From DASSUW01 sp963849695 (lineage in GTDB: Bacteria; Actinomycetota; Thermoleophilia; Solirubrobacterales; Solirubrobacteraceae): DNA of 64,000 nucleotides. Below are positions 8,195 to 17,446 of this stretch, piece after piece. The stretch is taken from the NCBI GenBank assembly GCA_963849695.1, contig CAWKIT010000033.1, positions 62,001-126,000 of the forward strand, given 5' to 3'. Made by a program: the position numbers and the translations under genes. The notes beneath the pieces are model-generated. The model saw nothing but the letters and a program-made list of their open reading frames with translations. It ran no database searches and was not told where the DNA came from. Within the stretch, counting starts at the first letter, position 1. Every line of letters begins with the position of its first letter.

Positions 8195-9647
8195 AGGCGG
8201 AGTAGAAGTCGCCCGTCGCCACGCGGGCCCAGCCGGCGGGCGCCGCCTGGATCAGCGGCGAGTCGGCGTCGCTCGTCCAGGCGTGCTTGAACAGGGCGTA
8301 GCGGCTCGTGACGACGAGCGCGACGCCGCGGCGCGGGCGCCGCTCCTCGCGATCGGCGCGCGGGATCACGCGCGCGGCCGGCGCGCCGAGGATCCAGCGC
8401 GAGTCCGGCACCAACTTGTGGTTGGGGACCGTCAGCGGGCCGCAGCGCAGCCCCTCCTGCACGCCCGGCGAGTTCAGCACGCGCACGAGGTCGTCGTGCG
8501 CCTCGCCGCGGAACGCGAGCTCGGAGTCGAAGTAGTCGAGCCGGACCTGCGTCGCCGTGAACACGATCCCGAAGATCACGACCGCTGCCGAGGCCAGCAT
8601 CCAGGCGGTCCGCAGGCGGCCCGGAACCAGCATCGTGAAGCCGCCCAGGAAGACGCCGGCGAACACCAGCAGGGCGACGGCGGCGATCGCCAGGTAGCGC
8701 TCGATCACCGACGCGCCGGCGACGCCGATCAGCACGAACGTCGCGACCCCGGAGGCCAGCAGGGCGAGCGGCACCGCCGACCTCCGCGGCGCCAGCGCGA
8801 TCGCGAGCACGAGCCCGCCCACCGCCGCGATCATCACCGGAAGCTTGACGATGTGGGTCAGGAAGTCGGGGATCGCGGTCGGCAGCTCGGTGAGCGTGCG
8901 CTGGCGCCCGAGGTCCTCGGCCGAGCCGCTCGTGTACAGCAGCGAGAACAGCGGATCGCCGGTGACGATGAAGTCGGTGAGCGTCCACACGAGCGGGCCG
9001 AGGGCCGCGAGCGCGGCGTAGCCGGCGCGCTGCCGCCAGGTCGCGCGCGGGGCCAGCCACAGCCAGTACAGGCCCGCCAGCACCCACGCCTCGGGGCGCA
9101 GCATGCCGGCCGCCGCCAGCAGCGCGAGCACCGGCGTCCCGCGCCGCGGGCGCTGCGCCTCGAGCACCGCCGCCCACATCACGATCGCCATGTACGGGAC
9201 GTCGATGTAGCCGCGCGCGGCCAGGAACCCGAAGTCGAACCGCGTCAGCACGAGCGCGGCGGCGATCGCTCCCACCAGCGGCGTGAACGCGATCCGCCCG
9301 AGCCGGTAGACGCCCCACACGAGCCACAGGAACGAGGCGAGGATCAGCGCGATCCAGAGCCGGTCGCCGACCTCGCCGAACAGCGAGAGCACCGCGCCGG
9401 CGGCGATCGCCAGCGGGTGCTCGGTCGGCACCCGGAAGCCCTCGAACGCGGGCAGCTGGAGATCGAGCACTTCGCGGCCCCACAGCAGCGAGTAGTACGA
9501 GTCGTAGTTGGGGTACGTGGGATAGACGAAGAACCCGATCGCGAAGCCCAGGCACAGCAGCGCGAACGCGACGCGCGCGACGGTGTCGGCGTCGAGCGAG
9601 CGCACACGCGGGCGCGCCGCCCGCCGGCTGAGGGTCAGGCCTTCCAT
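8181..9647 (-). CDS. Multi-pass membrane protein, probable GT-C glycosyltransferase
   Basis: It is 488 residues long with about ten membrane helices. An early loop YPNYDSYYSLLWGREVLD and a following TEHPLA motif resemble the acidic first loop and EHPL-type motif of GT-C enzymes. The soluble C-terminal portion includes LTVPNHKLVPDSRW. It is followed by a second GT-C gene overlapping by 14 bases and is divergent from a GT2 gene 86 bases away. Together they probably assemble a surface glycan using polyprenyl-phosphate sugars. No specific substrate can be assigned. Confidence 0.72.
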   Translation of the reverse strand: MEGLTLSRRAARPRVRSLDADTVARVAFALLCLGFAIGFFVYPTYPNYDSYYSLLWGREVLDLQLPAFEGFRVPTEHPLAIAAGAVLSLFGEVGDRLWIALILASFLWLVWGVYRLGRIAFTPLVGAIAAALVLTRFDFGFLAARGYIDVPYMAIVMWAAVLEAQRPRRGTPVLALLAAAGMLRPEAWVLAGLYWLWLAPRATWRQRAGYAALAALGPLVWTLTDFIVTGDPLFSLLYTSGSAEDLGRQRTLTELPTAIPDFLTHIVKLPVMIAAVGGLVLAIALAPRRSAVPLALLASGVATFVLIGVAGASVIERYLAIAAVALLVFAGVFLGGFTMLVPGRLRTAWMLASAAVVIFGIVFTATQVRLDYFDSELAFRGEAHDDLVRVLNSPGVQEGLRCGPLTVPNHKLVPDSRWILGAPAARVIPRADREERRPRRGVALVVTSRYALFKHAWTSDADSPLIQAAPAGWARVATGDFYSAYANC

Positions 9648-9733
9648 CTGCGATGACAGGATGACGAGTGTTACGGCGCCTCACCGCATGCCGGAGGATG
9701 CCGGGTTGGGCGCTACCGTCTTAGCCGCCGTCG

Positions 9734-10789
9734 ATGAAGCTGATCATCCAGATCCCGTGCCTGAATGAGGAGGAGACGCTCCCGGTCACGCTGGCCGAGC
9801 TGCCGCGTGAGGTAGAGGGCTTCGACTCCGTCGAGTGGCTGATCATCGACGACGGCTCGACCGACCGCACGGTCGACGTCGCGCGCGCAAACGGCGTCGA
9901 CCACATCGTCCGCCTCACCAACAACAAGGGCCTCGCCTCGGGCTTCCAGGCCGGGCTCGACGCGTGCCTCAAGCTCGGCGCGGACGTGATCGTCAACACC
10001 GATGCCGACAACCAGTACCACGGGCCCGACGTCGCGCGGCTCGTCAGGCCGATCCTGTCCGGCGACGCCGACATGGTGGTCGGCGACCGCGAGGTTATGA
10101 ACGTCGAGCACTTCTCGGCGGCCAAGAAGACGCTGCAGCGGCTCGGCTCGTGGGTGGTGCGCCAGGCGTCGCAGACGTCGATCCCGGACACCACGTCCGG
10201 CTTCCGCGCCTACAACCGCGAGGCCGCGCTCGTGATGCAGGTGGTCTCGAAGTTCACCTACACGCTCGAGACGATCATCCAGGCCGGCAAGATGACCGTC
10301 GCTGTCGACCACGTGCCGGTGCGGACGAACCCGAAGCTGCGCGAGTCGCGCCTGTTCCCGTCGATGTGGACGTACATCCGCCGCAACGGGGTGTCGATCT
10401 TCCGCATCTACGCGATGTACGAGCCGCTGCGGGTGTTCATGACCGGCGCGATCCTGCTCGGGCTGCTGTCGCTCGCCGTCTGGGGCCGGTTCGCGTACTT
10501 CTTCCTCCAGGGCGACGGCGGCGGCCACGTGCAGTCGCTGATCCTGGGCGCGGTGCTGTTCAACGCGGCGATGGTGCTGGCCGCGCTCGGCATCCTCGGC
10601 GACCTGCTGTCGGGCCAGCGGATCACTCTCCAGCGGATCTTCGAGCGCGTCCGCCGCGTCGAGCTCGAGCTCGGCGTGCCGCCCTCGCACTACGAGCCCG
10701 GCTCGCCGGAGTCCGGCCGCGAGGCGACCACCGGCGCGCGCTCCGGCGGCCACGGCAAGACCGAGGAACGCGAGGCGCTGAAGCTGTGA
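9734..10789 (+). CDS. GT2 glycosyltransferase, polyprenol-phosphate hexose synthase type
   Basis: A GT-A domain (residues about 1-230) has the classical NEEETLP, DDGSTD and DADNQY motifs, the last being the metal-binding DxD. Two membrane helices follow (near residues 240-300). This is the dolichol-phosphate-mannose-synthase layout: it loads a nucleotide sugar onto polyprenyl phosphate at the inner leaflet, supplying donors for GT-C enzymes such as those next door. A charged, low-complexity tail ends the protein. The stop overlaps the next gene as GTGA. Confidence 0.88.
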   Translation: MKLIIQIPCLNEEETLPVTLAELPREVEGFDSVEWLIIDDGSTDRTVDVARANGVDHIVRLTNNKGLASGFQAGLDACLKLGADVIVNTDADNQYHGPDVARLVRPILSGDADMVVGDREVMNVEHFSAAKKTLQRLGSWVVRQASQTSIPDTTSGFRAYNREAALVMQVVSKFTYTLETIIQAGKMTVAVDHVPVRTNPKLRESRLFPSMWTYIRRNGVSIFRIYAMYEPLRVFMTGAILLGLLSLAVWGRFAYFFLQGDGGGHVQSLILGAVLFNAAMVLAALGILGDLLSGQRITLQRIFERVRRVELELGVPPSHYEPGSPESGREATTGARSGGHGKTEEREALKL

Positions 10790-11415
10790 GCACCGCCATC
10801 ACGCGTGACGCCGAGGGCACGGTCACCGGCAACACGTACGACAAGTACGGATCCGACAACCCGGTCGTGAAGCGGCTGATGGCGGGCTTCGAGCGCGCGC
10901 TCGACGAGCTCTTCGCCCGGGCCGCGCCCGCCTCGGTGCTCGACGTCGGCTGTGGCGAAGGCGTGCTCACGCACAAGTGGGCGCAGCGGCTCGAGGGCCG
11001 CGTGGTCGGCATCGACCTCGAGGACCCGTCGATCCAGGCCGAGTGGGCCAAGCGCCAGGCGCCGAACCTCGAGTACCGCGTGATGAAGGCCGAGCGGCTG
11101 CCGTTCGCCGACGGCGAGTTCGAGCTCGCGGCCGCGATCGAGGTGCTCGAGCACGTGCCCGATCCCGAGCACACCGTGAGCGAGATGGCGCGCGCGGCGC
11201 GCGGCGGGCACCTGCTCGTGTCGGTCCCGCGCGAGCCCCTGTGGCGGGCGCTGAACATGGCGCGCGGCGCCTACCTGCGCGACCTCGGGAACACGCCGGG
11301 CCACGTGAACCACTGGTCGAAGCGGAGCTTCGCTGCGCTCCTGTCCCGGCACGGCGAGGTCGTGGAGGCCCGCTCGCCGTTCCCGTGGACGATGCTGCTC
11401 GTGAAGGTAACGTAG
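10786..11415 (+). CDS. Class I SAM-dependent methyltransferase
   Basis: The 209-residue Rossmann-fold enzyme shows motif I VLDVGCGEG (near residues 51-59), the acidic loop VGIDLEDP, and AAAIEVLEHVPDPE. It probably methylates a sugar or lipid-linked intermediate, judged from its place between a GT2 and a flippase. I chose the GTG at 10786 because it overlaps the GT2 stop (GTGA) and yields a normal N-terminus; the longer open frame upstream is shadow of the GT2 gene. Confidence 0.88.
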   Translation: MSTAITRDAEGTVTGNTYDKYGSDNPVVKRLMAGFERALDELFARAAPASVLDVGCGEGVLTHKWAQRLEGRVVGIDLEDPSIQAEWAKRQAPNLEYRVMKAERLPFADGEFELAAAIEVLEHVPDPEHTVSEMARAARGGHLLVSVPREPLWRALNMARGAYLRDLGNTPGHVNHWSKRSFAALLSRHGEVVEARSPFPWTMLLVKVT

Positions 11416-11439
11416 CCGCCCACGCGGAGCCTGCGGAGC

Positions 11440-12813
11440 GTGGCCGCGGAGGCGAAAGCATTTTCGGCGACTCGGGCGTACGGGCGCGGCGCCCGCATCC
11501 TCTCGATCGGCATCGCGACCACCGGGCTGGTCACCTTCGCGTACTTCGCGCTGGCGAGCCACAGCCTCAGCGAGGTCGACTACAAGGGCGTCTCGGTCCT
11601 GTGGTCGATGCTCTTCCTGATCATCTCGATCATCTACCGGCCGGTCGAGCAGCTGCTCTCGCACACGATCTCGTCGCGCCGGGCGCAGGGCCACGAGGGC
11701 CATCCGCTGCGCGTGCCGCTGCTCATCCAGGCGACGGCGGCGACGGTCTTCCTGGTGGTCGCGCTCGCGCTGCGCGGGCCGATCACCGACGACGTGTTCG
11801 ACGGCTCGGACGAGCTGTACTGGGTCCTGGTCGTCGCCGTGCTCGCGTATGCGGCGAGCTACTTCGCGCGCGGCTGGCTGGCCGGGCACCAGCGCTTCGG
11901 CCTCTACGGCGGCCTCGTGCTGCTGGAGTCGTGCTCACGCTGCCTGTTCGCGCTCGCGGTCGCGATCGGGATCGCCTCCGGCCAGGGCGCGGTCGCGCTC
12001 GGGATCGCCGCCGCGCCGCTGGTGTCGCTGCTGGTGATCCCGTGGGCGATCGAGCACCGCGGCGCCGAGGAGGGCGACCGCGGGTCGATGCGCGAGGACG
12101 CGGGCTTCGCCGGCGCCGTGCTGGCGATCATGATCGCCGAGCAGGCGCTGCTCAACGGCCCGGTGCTGGCGGTCGACGCCACCGCCGCCGACGCCGCCCT
12201 GGCGGGCTTCGTGTTCAACGTGCTGCTGATCACGCGCGCGCCGCTGCAGCTCTTCCAGGCGATCCAGACCTCGCTGCTCCCCCACCTCTCCGGCCTCGCC
12301 GTGACCGGCGGCGGAGCCGAGTTCCGGCACGCGATCCGCATCACGGTGCTCGCGATCGCGGGGTTCGCCGGGGTGGTGGTGCTCGCGCTCGGGGCGGTCG
12401 GGCCGTGGGCGATGGGCGTGCTGTTCGGCGGCAACTTCGATTACGCGCGAGGCGGGCTGATGCTGGTCGGGCTCGGCATGGGCTTCCACCTGGTGGCCGG
12501 CACGTTCAATCAGGCCGCGCTCGCCCGCCGGCGCGGCGCCCAGGCGGCCGTGGCGTGGCTGGCCGGGGCGGCCGTCTTCCTCGTGTGGCTGCTGACGACG
12601 CCGCTCGACGACCAGCTGCTGGCGGTCGAGGTCGGCTACTGCGCCACGACCGCGCTGCTGGCCGGGGCGCTGTGGCTCATCGAACGCGGCGCACCAGCGC
12701 CCGGAACGTCTGCAGCGACGGACGGGTCTGCCCGCGCGGACCGACCAGGCCCGAGTCCCAGCGCGGACGGCGCTGCTTCGGCGCGAGCCAGTGATAGAGG
12801 TAGATCCGCGTGA
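11440..12813 (+). CDS. Polysaccharide flippase-like (Wzx/MATE-type) membrane protein
   Basis: Residues 15-415 form about 12 hydrophobic helices with the pattern of oligosaccharide flippases. Such proteins move lipid-linked glycans across the membrane, which fits the surrounding glycosyltransferases. It starts at GTG 11440, 24 bases after the methyltransferase. The last 45 residues are Pro/Ser/Ala-rich, lack hydrophobic helices and overlap the opposite-strand hydrolase gene by 137 bases. That tail looks like antisense read-through, so the real end may be earlier or the frame disturbed. Confidence 0.78.
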   Translation: MAAEAKAFSATRAYGRGARILSIGIATTGLVTFAYFALASHSLSEVDYKGVSVLWSMLFLIISIIYRPVEQLLSHTISSRRAQGHEGHPLRVPLLIQATAATVFLVVALALRGPITDDVFDGSDELYWVLVVAVLAYAASYFARGWLAGHQRFGLYGGLVLLESCSRCLFALAVAIGIASGQGAVALGIAAAPLVSLLVIPWAIEHRGAEEGDRGSMREDAGFAGAVLAIMIAEQALLNGPVLAVDATAADAALAGFVFNVLLITRAPLQLFQAIQTSLLPHLSGLAVTGGGAEFRHAIRITVLAIAGFAGVVVLALGAVGPWAMGVLFGGNFDYARGGLMLVGLGMGFHLVAGTFNQAALARRRGAQAAVAWLAGAAVFLVWLLTTPLDDQLLAVEVGYCATTALLAGALWLIERGAPAPGTSAATDGSARADRPGPSPSADGAASARASDRGRSA

Positions 12814-13579
12814 TCCGCTTGCGGTTGAGCTGGGCGAGCTCGAACACGTTGCGGATCGCGCGCACCGCGTTCTTCTGGTTGTAGCGGCGGATCTTGCGCC
12901 CGTCGACCCAGCGGTTGACGATCCCGCCCGTCTCGCTGAACCACAGCTGGCCGCGGGTGATGCGCAGGATCTCGCGCGTGCCCGTGGTGCGGTGGCGGTT
13001 CGCGTCGATGTGGTTGTGGACGCTCCAGATCCGCACCGGGTAGCGCGCCGCCTGCTTGAAGCGAAGGATCCAGCTCGTCATGTTCGGCGCGTCCAGCACC
13101 GCCGGGGCCGACACCGTGCACTCCGGACAGGTGCGGCGCATGGAGTCGTAGTAGCGCGCCGCGAGGGCCGGCTTGTTCCAGACCGGCTGGGTGCCGTGGT
13201 TGCCCTCGTTCCAGGTCTGGAACGTGCGCAGCTCGGGATACCGCCGGCGCAGCGCGCGGAACTCGCGGATGAACTGCAGGCGCGAGGGCGCCTTCAGCTC
13301 CTGGCCGCGGCGGCGCGAGGCCCCGAAGGTGACCATCACCCGTGCCCCCACCTGCCGCGCCCAGTACATGTAGGTGTCGAGCTCGGACTCCTCGAAGCTG
13401 TGGCGCCTCAGCGCGTCCCACGGCATGACGTAGCGGACGTCGGGCATCTCGAGCGCCTGCCAGCGCGTGTCGGCGAAGAGCGCCGGGTTCTGCTCGCCGA
13501 TCCCGATCAGCAGCTTCGCCGACGCCGGCGCGGCGAGGGCGAGCAGGAGCGCGATCGTGAGTAGGGCGGTGCGGGTCAT
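12677..13579 (-). CDS. Secreted glycoside-hydrolase-like protein (clan GH-A fold)
   Basis: A signal peptide (MTRTALLTIALLLALAAPASA) precedes about 280 residues with the hallmarks of a TIM-barrel retaining glycosidase. FQTWNEGNH holds the Asn-Glu acid/base pair (strand 4) and WFSETGG holds the nucleophile Glu (strand 7). Family assignment (GH39/GH5-like) is uncertain. It probably trims or remodels an exported glycan. It begins 3 bases after the sqdB stop on the same strand only in coordinate terms: sqdB ends at 13583 and this gene starts at 13579, so the two form one transcription unit. Confidence 0.78.
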   Translation of the reverse strand: MTRTALLTIALLLALAAPASAKLLIGIGEQNPALFADTRWQALEMPDVRYVMPWDALRRHSFEESELDTYMYWARQVGARVMVTFGASRRRGQELKAPSRLQFIREFRALRRRYPELRTFQTWNEGNHGTQPVWNKPALAARYYDSMRRTCPECTVSAPAVLDAPNMTSWILRFKQAARYPVRIWSVHNHIDANRHRTTGTREILRITRGQLWFSETGGIVNRWVDGRKIRRYNQKNAVRAIRNVFELAQLNRKRITRIYLYHWLAPKQRRPRWDSGLVGPRGQTRPSLQTFRALVRRVR

Positions 13580-13582
13580 CGC

Positions 13583-14788
13583 CTAGACGTGGGTGGCTGC
13601 GGCGGCGGACAGCTCCGCGGCGTTCGCCTCGGCCTCGCCGGGCCGCCACTGGGTCTTCGGGGCGATGGCACGTGAGATCACGCGGTCACGGTGACGTTCG
13701 ATCGTGGCGAGCATGGAGCGCACGAGCTCCTCGCCGAGGTAGTGCGGCTTGAGGCCCAGCTCGCGCAGCTTGGTGTTCGCCGCGTTGTAGTAGTGGTCCT
13801 CCTGCTCGACGCGCGGGTTGTCGAAGTGCTCGACGTCGACGTCGTAGCCGAGCTCGGCGCCCGCGCGCTGCGCGAGCTCGGCCAGCTCGAGCACGGTGAA
13901 CTGCTCGGTGAACTGGTTGAAGACGCGGAACTCGCCGCCCTGGGCGGGGTTGGTGACCGCCAGCTCGACGCACTGCAGCGTGTCGCGGATATTGAGGAAG
14001 CCGCGCGTCTGGCCGCCCTTGCCGTACACGGTCAGCGGGTGCCCGATCACGGCCTGGACGCAGAAGCGGTTGAGCGCGGTGCCGAAGATCTCGTCGTAGT
14101 CGAAGCGCGTGCACAGGCGCTCGTCGAGCGCGGTCTCCTCGGTCTCGATGCCGTAGACGACGCCCTGATTGAGGTCGGTCGCGCGCAGGCCCCAGATGCG
14201 GCAGGCGAAGTGGATGTTGTGCGAGTCGTGGACCTTCGAGAGGTGGTACAGCGAGCCGGGCTGCTTCGGGAACGGCAGCACGTCGCTGCGGCCCTTGTGG
14301 TGGATCTCGATGAAGCCCTCTTCGATGTCGATGTTCGGCGTCCCGTACTCGCCCATCGTGCCGAGCTTGACCAAGTGACAGTCCGGCACGCGGTCGCGCA
14401 GCGACCACAGCAGGTTGAGGTTGCCGATCACGTTCGTCTGCTGGGTCTCGACGGCGTGCCGGCGCGAGATCATCGAGTACGGCGCCGAGGGCTGCTCGCC
14501 GTAGTGGACGACCGCCTCCGGCATCACCTCGGCCACCAAGCGGTCGAGGAACTCGCCGTCCTCGATGTTGCCGACGAACGCGTGGATGTCGCGGCCGGAG
14601 ACCTCCCGCCAGGCGTCGATGCGGTCGGCGAGGCCGCGGATCGGGGTCAGCGAATCGGTGCCGTGCTCGTGATGCCAGCGGCGGCGGGCGAAGTTGTCGA
14701 CGAGGAACACGTCATGCCCACGGGCGGAGAAGCGCATCGCCGTGGGCCAACCCAGGTACCCATCGCCGCCGAGGATCAAGATTCGCAT
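13583..14788 (-). CDS. sqdB: UDP-sulfoquinovose synthase (SQD1/SqdB family)
   Basis: Converts UDP-glucose plus sulfite to UDP-sulfoquinovose. The 401-residue protein is an extended SDR with the NAD motif GGDGYLGW (residues 7-14). It matches plant SQD1 and bacterial SqdB in nearly every diagnostic block: HYGEQPSAPYSM, KLGTMGEYGTPNIDIEEG (catalytic Thr144), YHLSKVHDSHN (Tyr181, Lys185), TDLNQGVVYG and VYGKGGQTRGFLNIRD. The ATG at 14788 was chosen because it starts the Rossmann fold exactly; upstream open frame is shadow. No classic SQDG glycosyltransferase (GT4 SqdX) lies nearby. Neighbours are GT-C enzymes, so the product may decorate a surface glycan instead of, or besides, a membrane lipid. 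Confidence 0.95.
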   Translation of the reverse strand: MRILILGGDGYLGWPTAMRFSARGHDVFLVDNFARRRWHHEHGTDSLTPIRGLADRIDAWREVSGRDIHAFVGNIEDGEFLDRLVAEVMPEAVVHYGEQPSAPYSMISRRHAVETQQTNVIGNLNLLWSLRDRVPDCHLVKLGTMGEYGTPNIDIEEGFIEIHHKGRSDVLPFPKQPGSLYHLSKVHDSHNIHFACRIWGLRATDLNQGVVYGIETEETALDERLCTRFDYDEIFGTALNRFCVQAVIGHPLTVYGKGGQTRGFLNIRDTLQCVELAVTNPAQGGEFRVFNQFTEQFTVLELAELAQRAGAELGYDVDVEHFDNPRVEQEDHYYNAANTKLRELGLKPHYLGEELVRSMLATIERHRDRVISRAIAPKTQWRPGEAEANAAELSAAAATHV

Positions 14789-14799
14789 GGCGGGGCAGC

Positions 14800-16104
14800 C
14801 TAGCGAGTCGCCAGGCGGCCTCTGGCCCACTGGACGGCCGTCGCGATCGTCACTCCGGCGAGCGCCATCACCAGCGGCATCAGCGTCACGTTGCGGCGCG
14901 TGCCGGCCAGCAGCAGGCCTCCGATGACGGTGATCCCGAGCAGCAGCGCGGCGATCAGGAGCATCTCGTAGCGCCGCCTGACCGCCAGCAGCGCGAGCCC
15001 CGCCAGCCCGAGCGCGAGCACGGTGAAGTGGAAGATCGTGCCGTAGGTCGAGCGGCCGGCGGCGCCCGAGCCGTGCCACATGTGCCACATCTTCCCGGCG
15101 ACCATCCCGGCGAAGTCGAGCGGCTGCCCGGTCAGGTAGCGCTCCGCGTTCTCGCGGCCCACCTTCTGGAGGGCGGCGTCGCGCTCGAGCTCGGGGTAGC
15201 GGGCGGCCACGCGGTTGAGCAGCGGGGTCATCGAGATCCGGCTCAGCTCGCTCGCGCGGACGTCCTCGCGCCCCTCGAAGCGCCGCAGCAGCTCGCGCTT
15301 GACGTCGAGGTGCAGCCCGTCGCCCGGCAGGTAGGTGCCGATGAACAGCGCCTTCCCGCCGCCGGTGCTGATCGGCACGAAGCGCCCCTCGGCGCTCGAG
15401 ACGTGCAGCGTCCACGGCAGGATGGTCAGGACGAAGGCGACGACGAGGATCGCCGCCCCGGGGAGGCGGCCGCGGATCAGCGCGAACAGCCCGAACACGA
15501 CGACGAAGGCGAGGTACTCGGGCCGCGCGAACGCGGTCAGGCCGAGCAGCACCCCGGGCACGGCCCACGCGAGCCTGCGCCGTCCCGGGTCGCCCGCCCA
15601 GAAGCTCGACAGAACGGCGCCCGCCAGCGTCAGCGTCGCCAGCGGCTCGCTCATCAGCTTGCCACCGAAGAAGATGGTGACCGGGTAGATCGCGAACAGC
15701 GCGGCGCCGGCGAGGCCGGCGACAGGGCCGGCGAGGCGGCGGCCGATCAGGAACACGAGCACGATCGACAGCGCCCCCAGCAGCGCCACCGCGAGCCGCG
15801 CCGCGCCGGGATGCACGCCGCCGGTGGCGTAGTAGACGGCGGCGTAGAACATCGGCGCGCCGGGCGACCAGTCGTACGGGCTGGCGGAGCCCGGGATCGC
15901 GAAGCGCTGGTGCTCGTACAGCTGCTCGGCGACGGACGCGTAGACCGCGGCGTCGGTGCCGGGGCGCACGTCGAGCGGCTCGAGCGCCGACTCCACCCGC
16001 AGCGCGAGCCCGAGCACGACGATCGCCGCGAGCGCGACCAGCACGAGCCGGCCGCCGTGCCGCTCGGCCCAGGCCCGCGGGGCTGTCGCGGTGATCGCGG
16101 TCAC
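14800..16104 (-). CDS. GT-C/ArnT-like membrane glycosyltransferase (copy 2 of tandem pair)
   Basis: The 434-residue product has about ten helices, an early acidic loop (VRPGTDAAVYASVAEQL) and the motif PYDWSPGAPMFYAAVYYATG. It is clearly paralogous to the next gene upstream, sharing YDWSPGAP, GGVHPG, HVSS-EGRFVP and KALFIG-YLPGDG. The GTG at 16104 overlaps the upstream stop as GTGA. It ends 12 bases before sqdB, so sulfoquinovose may be related to what this pair transfers. That link is contextual only. Confidence 0.8.
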   Translation of the reverse strand: MTAITATAPRAWAERHGGRLVLVALAAIVVLGLALRVESALEPLDVRPGTDAAVYASVAEQLYEHQRFAIPGSASPYDWSPGAPMFYAAVYYATGGVHPGAARLAVALLGALSIVLVFLIGRRLAGPVAGLAGAALFAIYPVTIFFGGKLMSEPLATLTLAGAVLSSFWAGDPGRRRLAWAVPGVLLGLTAFARPEYLAFVVVFGLFALIRGRLPGAAILVVAFVLTILPWTLHVSSAEGRFVPISTGGGKALFIGTYLPGDGLHLDVKRELLRRFEGREDVRASELSRISMTPLLNRVAARYPELERDAALQKVGRENAERYLTGQPLDFAGMVAGKMWHMWHGSGAAGRSTYGTIFHFTVLALGLAGLALLAVRRRYEMLLIAALLLGITVIGGLLLAGTRRNVTLMPLVMALAGVTIATAVQWARGRLATR

Positions 16105-17435
16105 GGCTCGAGCCGCGGTTGCAGGCCGCGGGTCGCGAGCGCCGCGCGCACGTAGGCGACCAGCCCCACGACGCCGGTGGAGGCGAGCGTCATCACCAGC
16201 GGCATGAGCGCGAGGTTGCGCCGCGGGGCGGCGAGGACGATGCCCGAGAAGATCGTCAGGCCGAGGATCAGCCCCCCGATCAGCAGCGCCTCGAAACGCC
16301 GCTGCCACGCCAGCAGCGCGAGGCCCACGACGGCGAAGACGAGGATCGCGACCTGGAGCACGACCGCCGCCGGCGACAGCATGGCGCCGCTCGAGCCGCG
16401 CCACATCCAGCGCATCTTGTTGGCCATCATCTCCGCGACCGCGAGCGGCTGCTCGCGCACGTAGCGGCTGAGGTTCTCGCGTCCGATCCGGTTCAGCGCG
16501 GCGTCGCGCGGGAGGTCGGGGTACGTGGCGGCGACGCGGTCGAGCAACGGCTCCATCGGCTCCCGCGCGCGCTGCTCGGGCGTGACGTCGCGCATCCCCA
16601 GGTAGCGCTCCATCAGCTCGATCTTGACGCGGTCGTGGATGCCGTCGCCGGGCAGGTAGGAGCCGATGAAGAGGGCCTTGCCGGCGCCCGTGGAGACCGG
16701 CACGAAACGACCTTCCTCGCTGGATACGTGGATCGCCCACGGCGCGATCAGCGCCGCGAACGCAACCGCCGTCACGGCGCCGGCGGCGACGCCCGAGCGC
16801 ACGCCGCGGTCGACCGCGACCTTGACCAGGGCCAGCAGCGCGAGACCGACCCCGAACAGCAGGTACTCGGGGCGGACGAGCGCGCTGGCGCCGATCAGCG
16901 CTCCGGGCACCAGCCATGCCCAGACCGTCCGCCTGTCGAGCGCCCACAGGAACGCGAGCACGGCGCCGGGCACCGTCACCTCGGCCAGCGGCTCGCTCAG
17001 CAGCCGCCCGGTGTTGAACACGAACGCGGGGTAGGTGGCCGCGAGCAGCGCGGCCAGCAGCCCGCCGGGCGCGCCGCTCAGCCGGCGGCCGAGCAGGTAG
17101 CAGATCACGATCGTGACCAGGCCGAGCAGGGCGATCGCCAGCCGCCCGAGCCCGGGGTGGACGCCGCCGGTCAGGTAGTAGATCCCCGCGTAGAACAGCG
17201 GCGCGCCGGGCGACCAGTCATAGGGGGCGTCGGAGCCGGGGACCGCGAACCGCTGGTCGGTGTACAGCAGCGCGGCGATCCGCTCGTAGCGGGCGGCGTC
17301 GGCTCCCTGGTAGGAGGAGTCGATCGGGTCGAAGACCCCGATCAGCCGCAGCCCGAGGCCCACGAGCAGGATGAGGCCGAGCGCCACGAGAACGACGCCG
17401 CCGTGGCGCTCTGGCAGCGTCCGGATACGCCCCAT
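16101..17435 (-). CDS. GT-C/ArnT-like membrane glycosyltransferase (copy 1 of tandem pair)
   Basis: It is 444 residues with the same architecture as its downstream neighbour: helix, acidic loop (SSYQGADAARYERIA), PYDWSPGAPLFYAGIYYLTGG, then alternating helices and a conserved HVSSEEGRFVPVSTGAGKALFIG loop. A polyprenyl-phosphate-sugar-dependent transfer at the outer membrane face is likely by family. ATG at 17435 sits 11 bases after the RTX gene. The near repeat of loops suggests a tandem duplication with specialisation. Confidence 0.8.
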   Translation of the reverse strand: MGRIRTLPERHGGVVLVALGLILLVGLGLRLIGVFDPIDSSYQGADAARYERIAALLYTDQRFAVPGSDAPYDWSPGAPLFYAGIYYLTGGVHPGLGRLAIALLGLVTIVICYLLGRRLSGAPGGLLAALLAATYPAFVFNTGRLLSEPLAEVTVPGAVLAFLWALDRRTVWAWLVPGALIGASALVRPEYLLFGVGLALLALVKVAVDRGVRSGVAAGAVTAVAFAALIAPWAIHVSSEEGRFVPVSTGAGKALFIGSYLPGDGIHDRVKIELMERYLGMRDVTPEQRAREPMEPLLDRVAATYPDLPRDAALNRIGRENLSRYVREQPLAVAEMMANKMRWMWRGSSGAMLSPAAVVLQVAILVFAVVGLALLAWQRRFEALLIGGLILGLTIFSGIVLAAPRRNLALMPLVMTLASTGVVGLVAYVRAALATRGLQPRLEP

Positions 17436-17446
17436 TCGGGTCCAGT

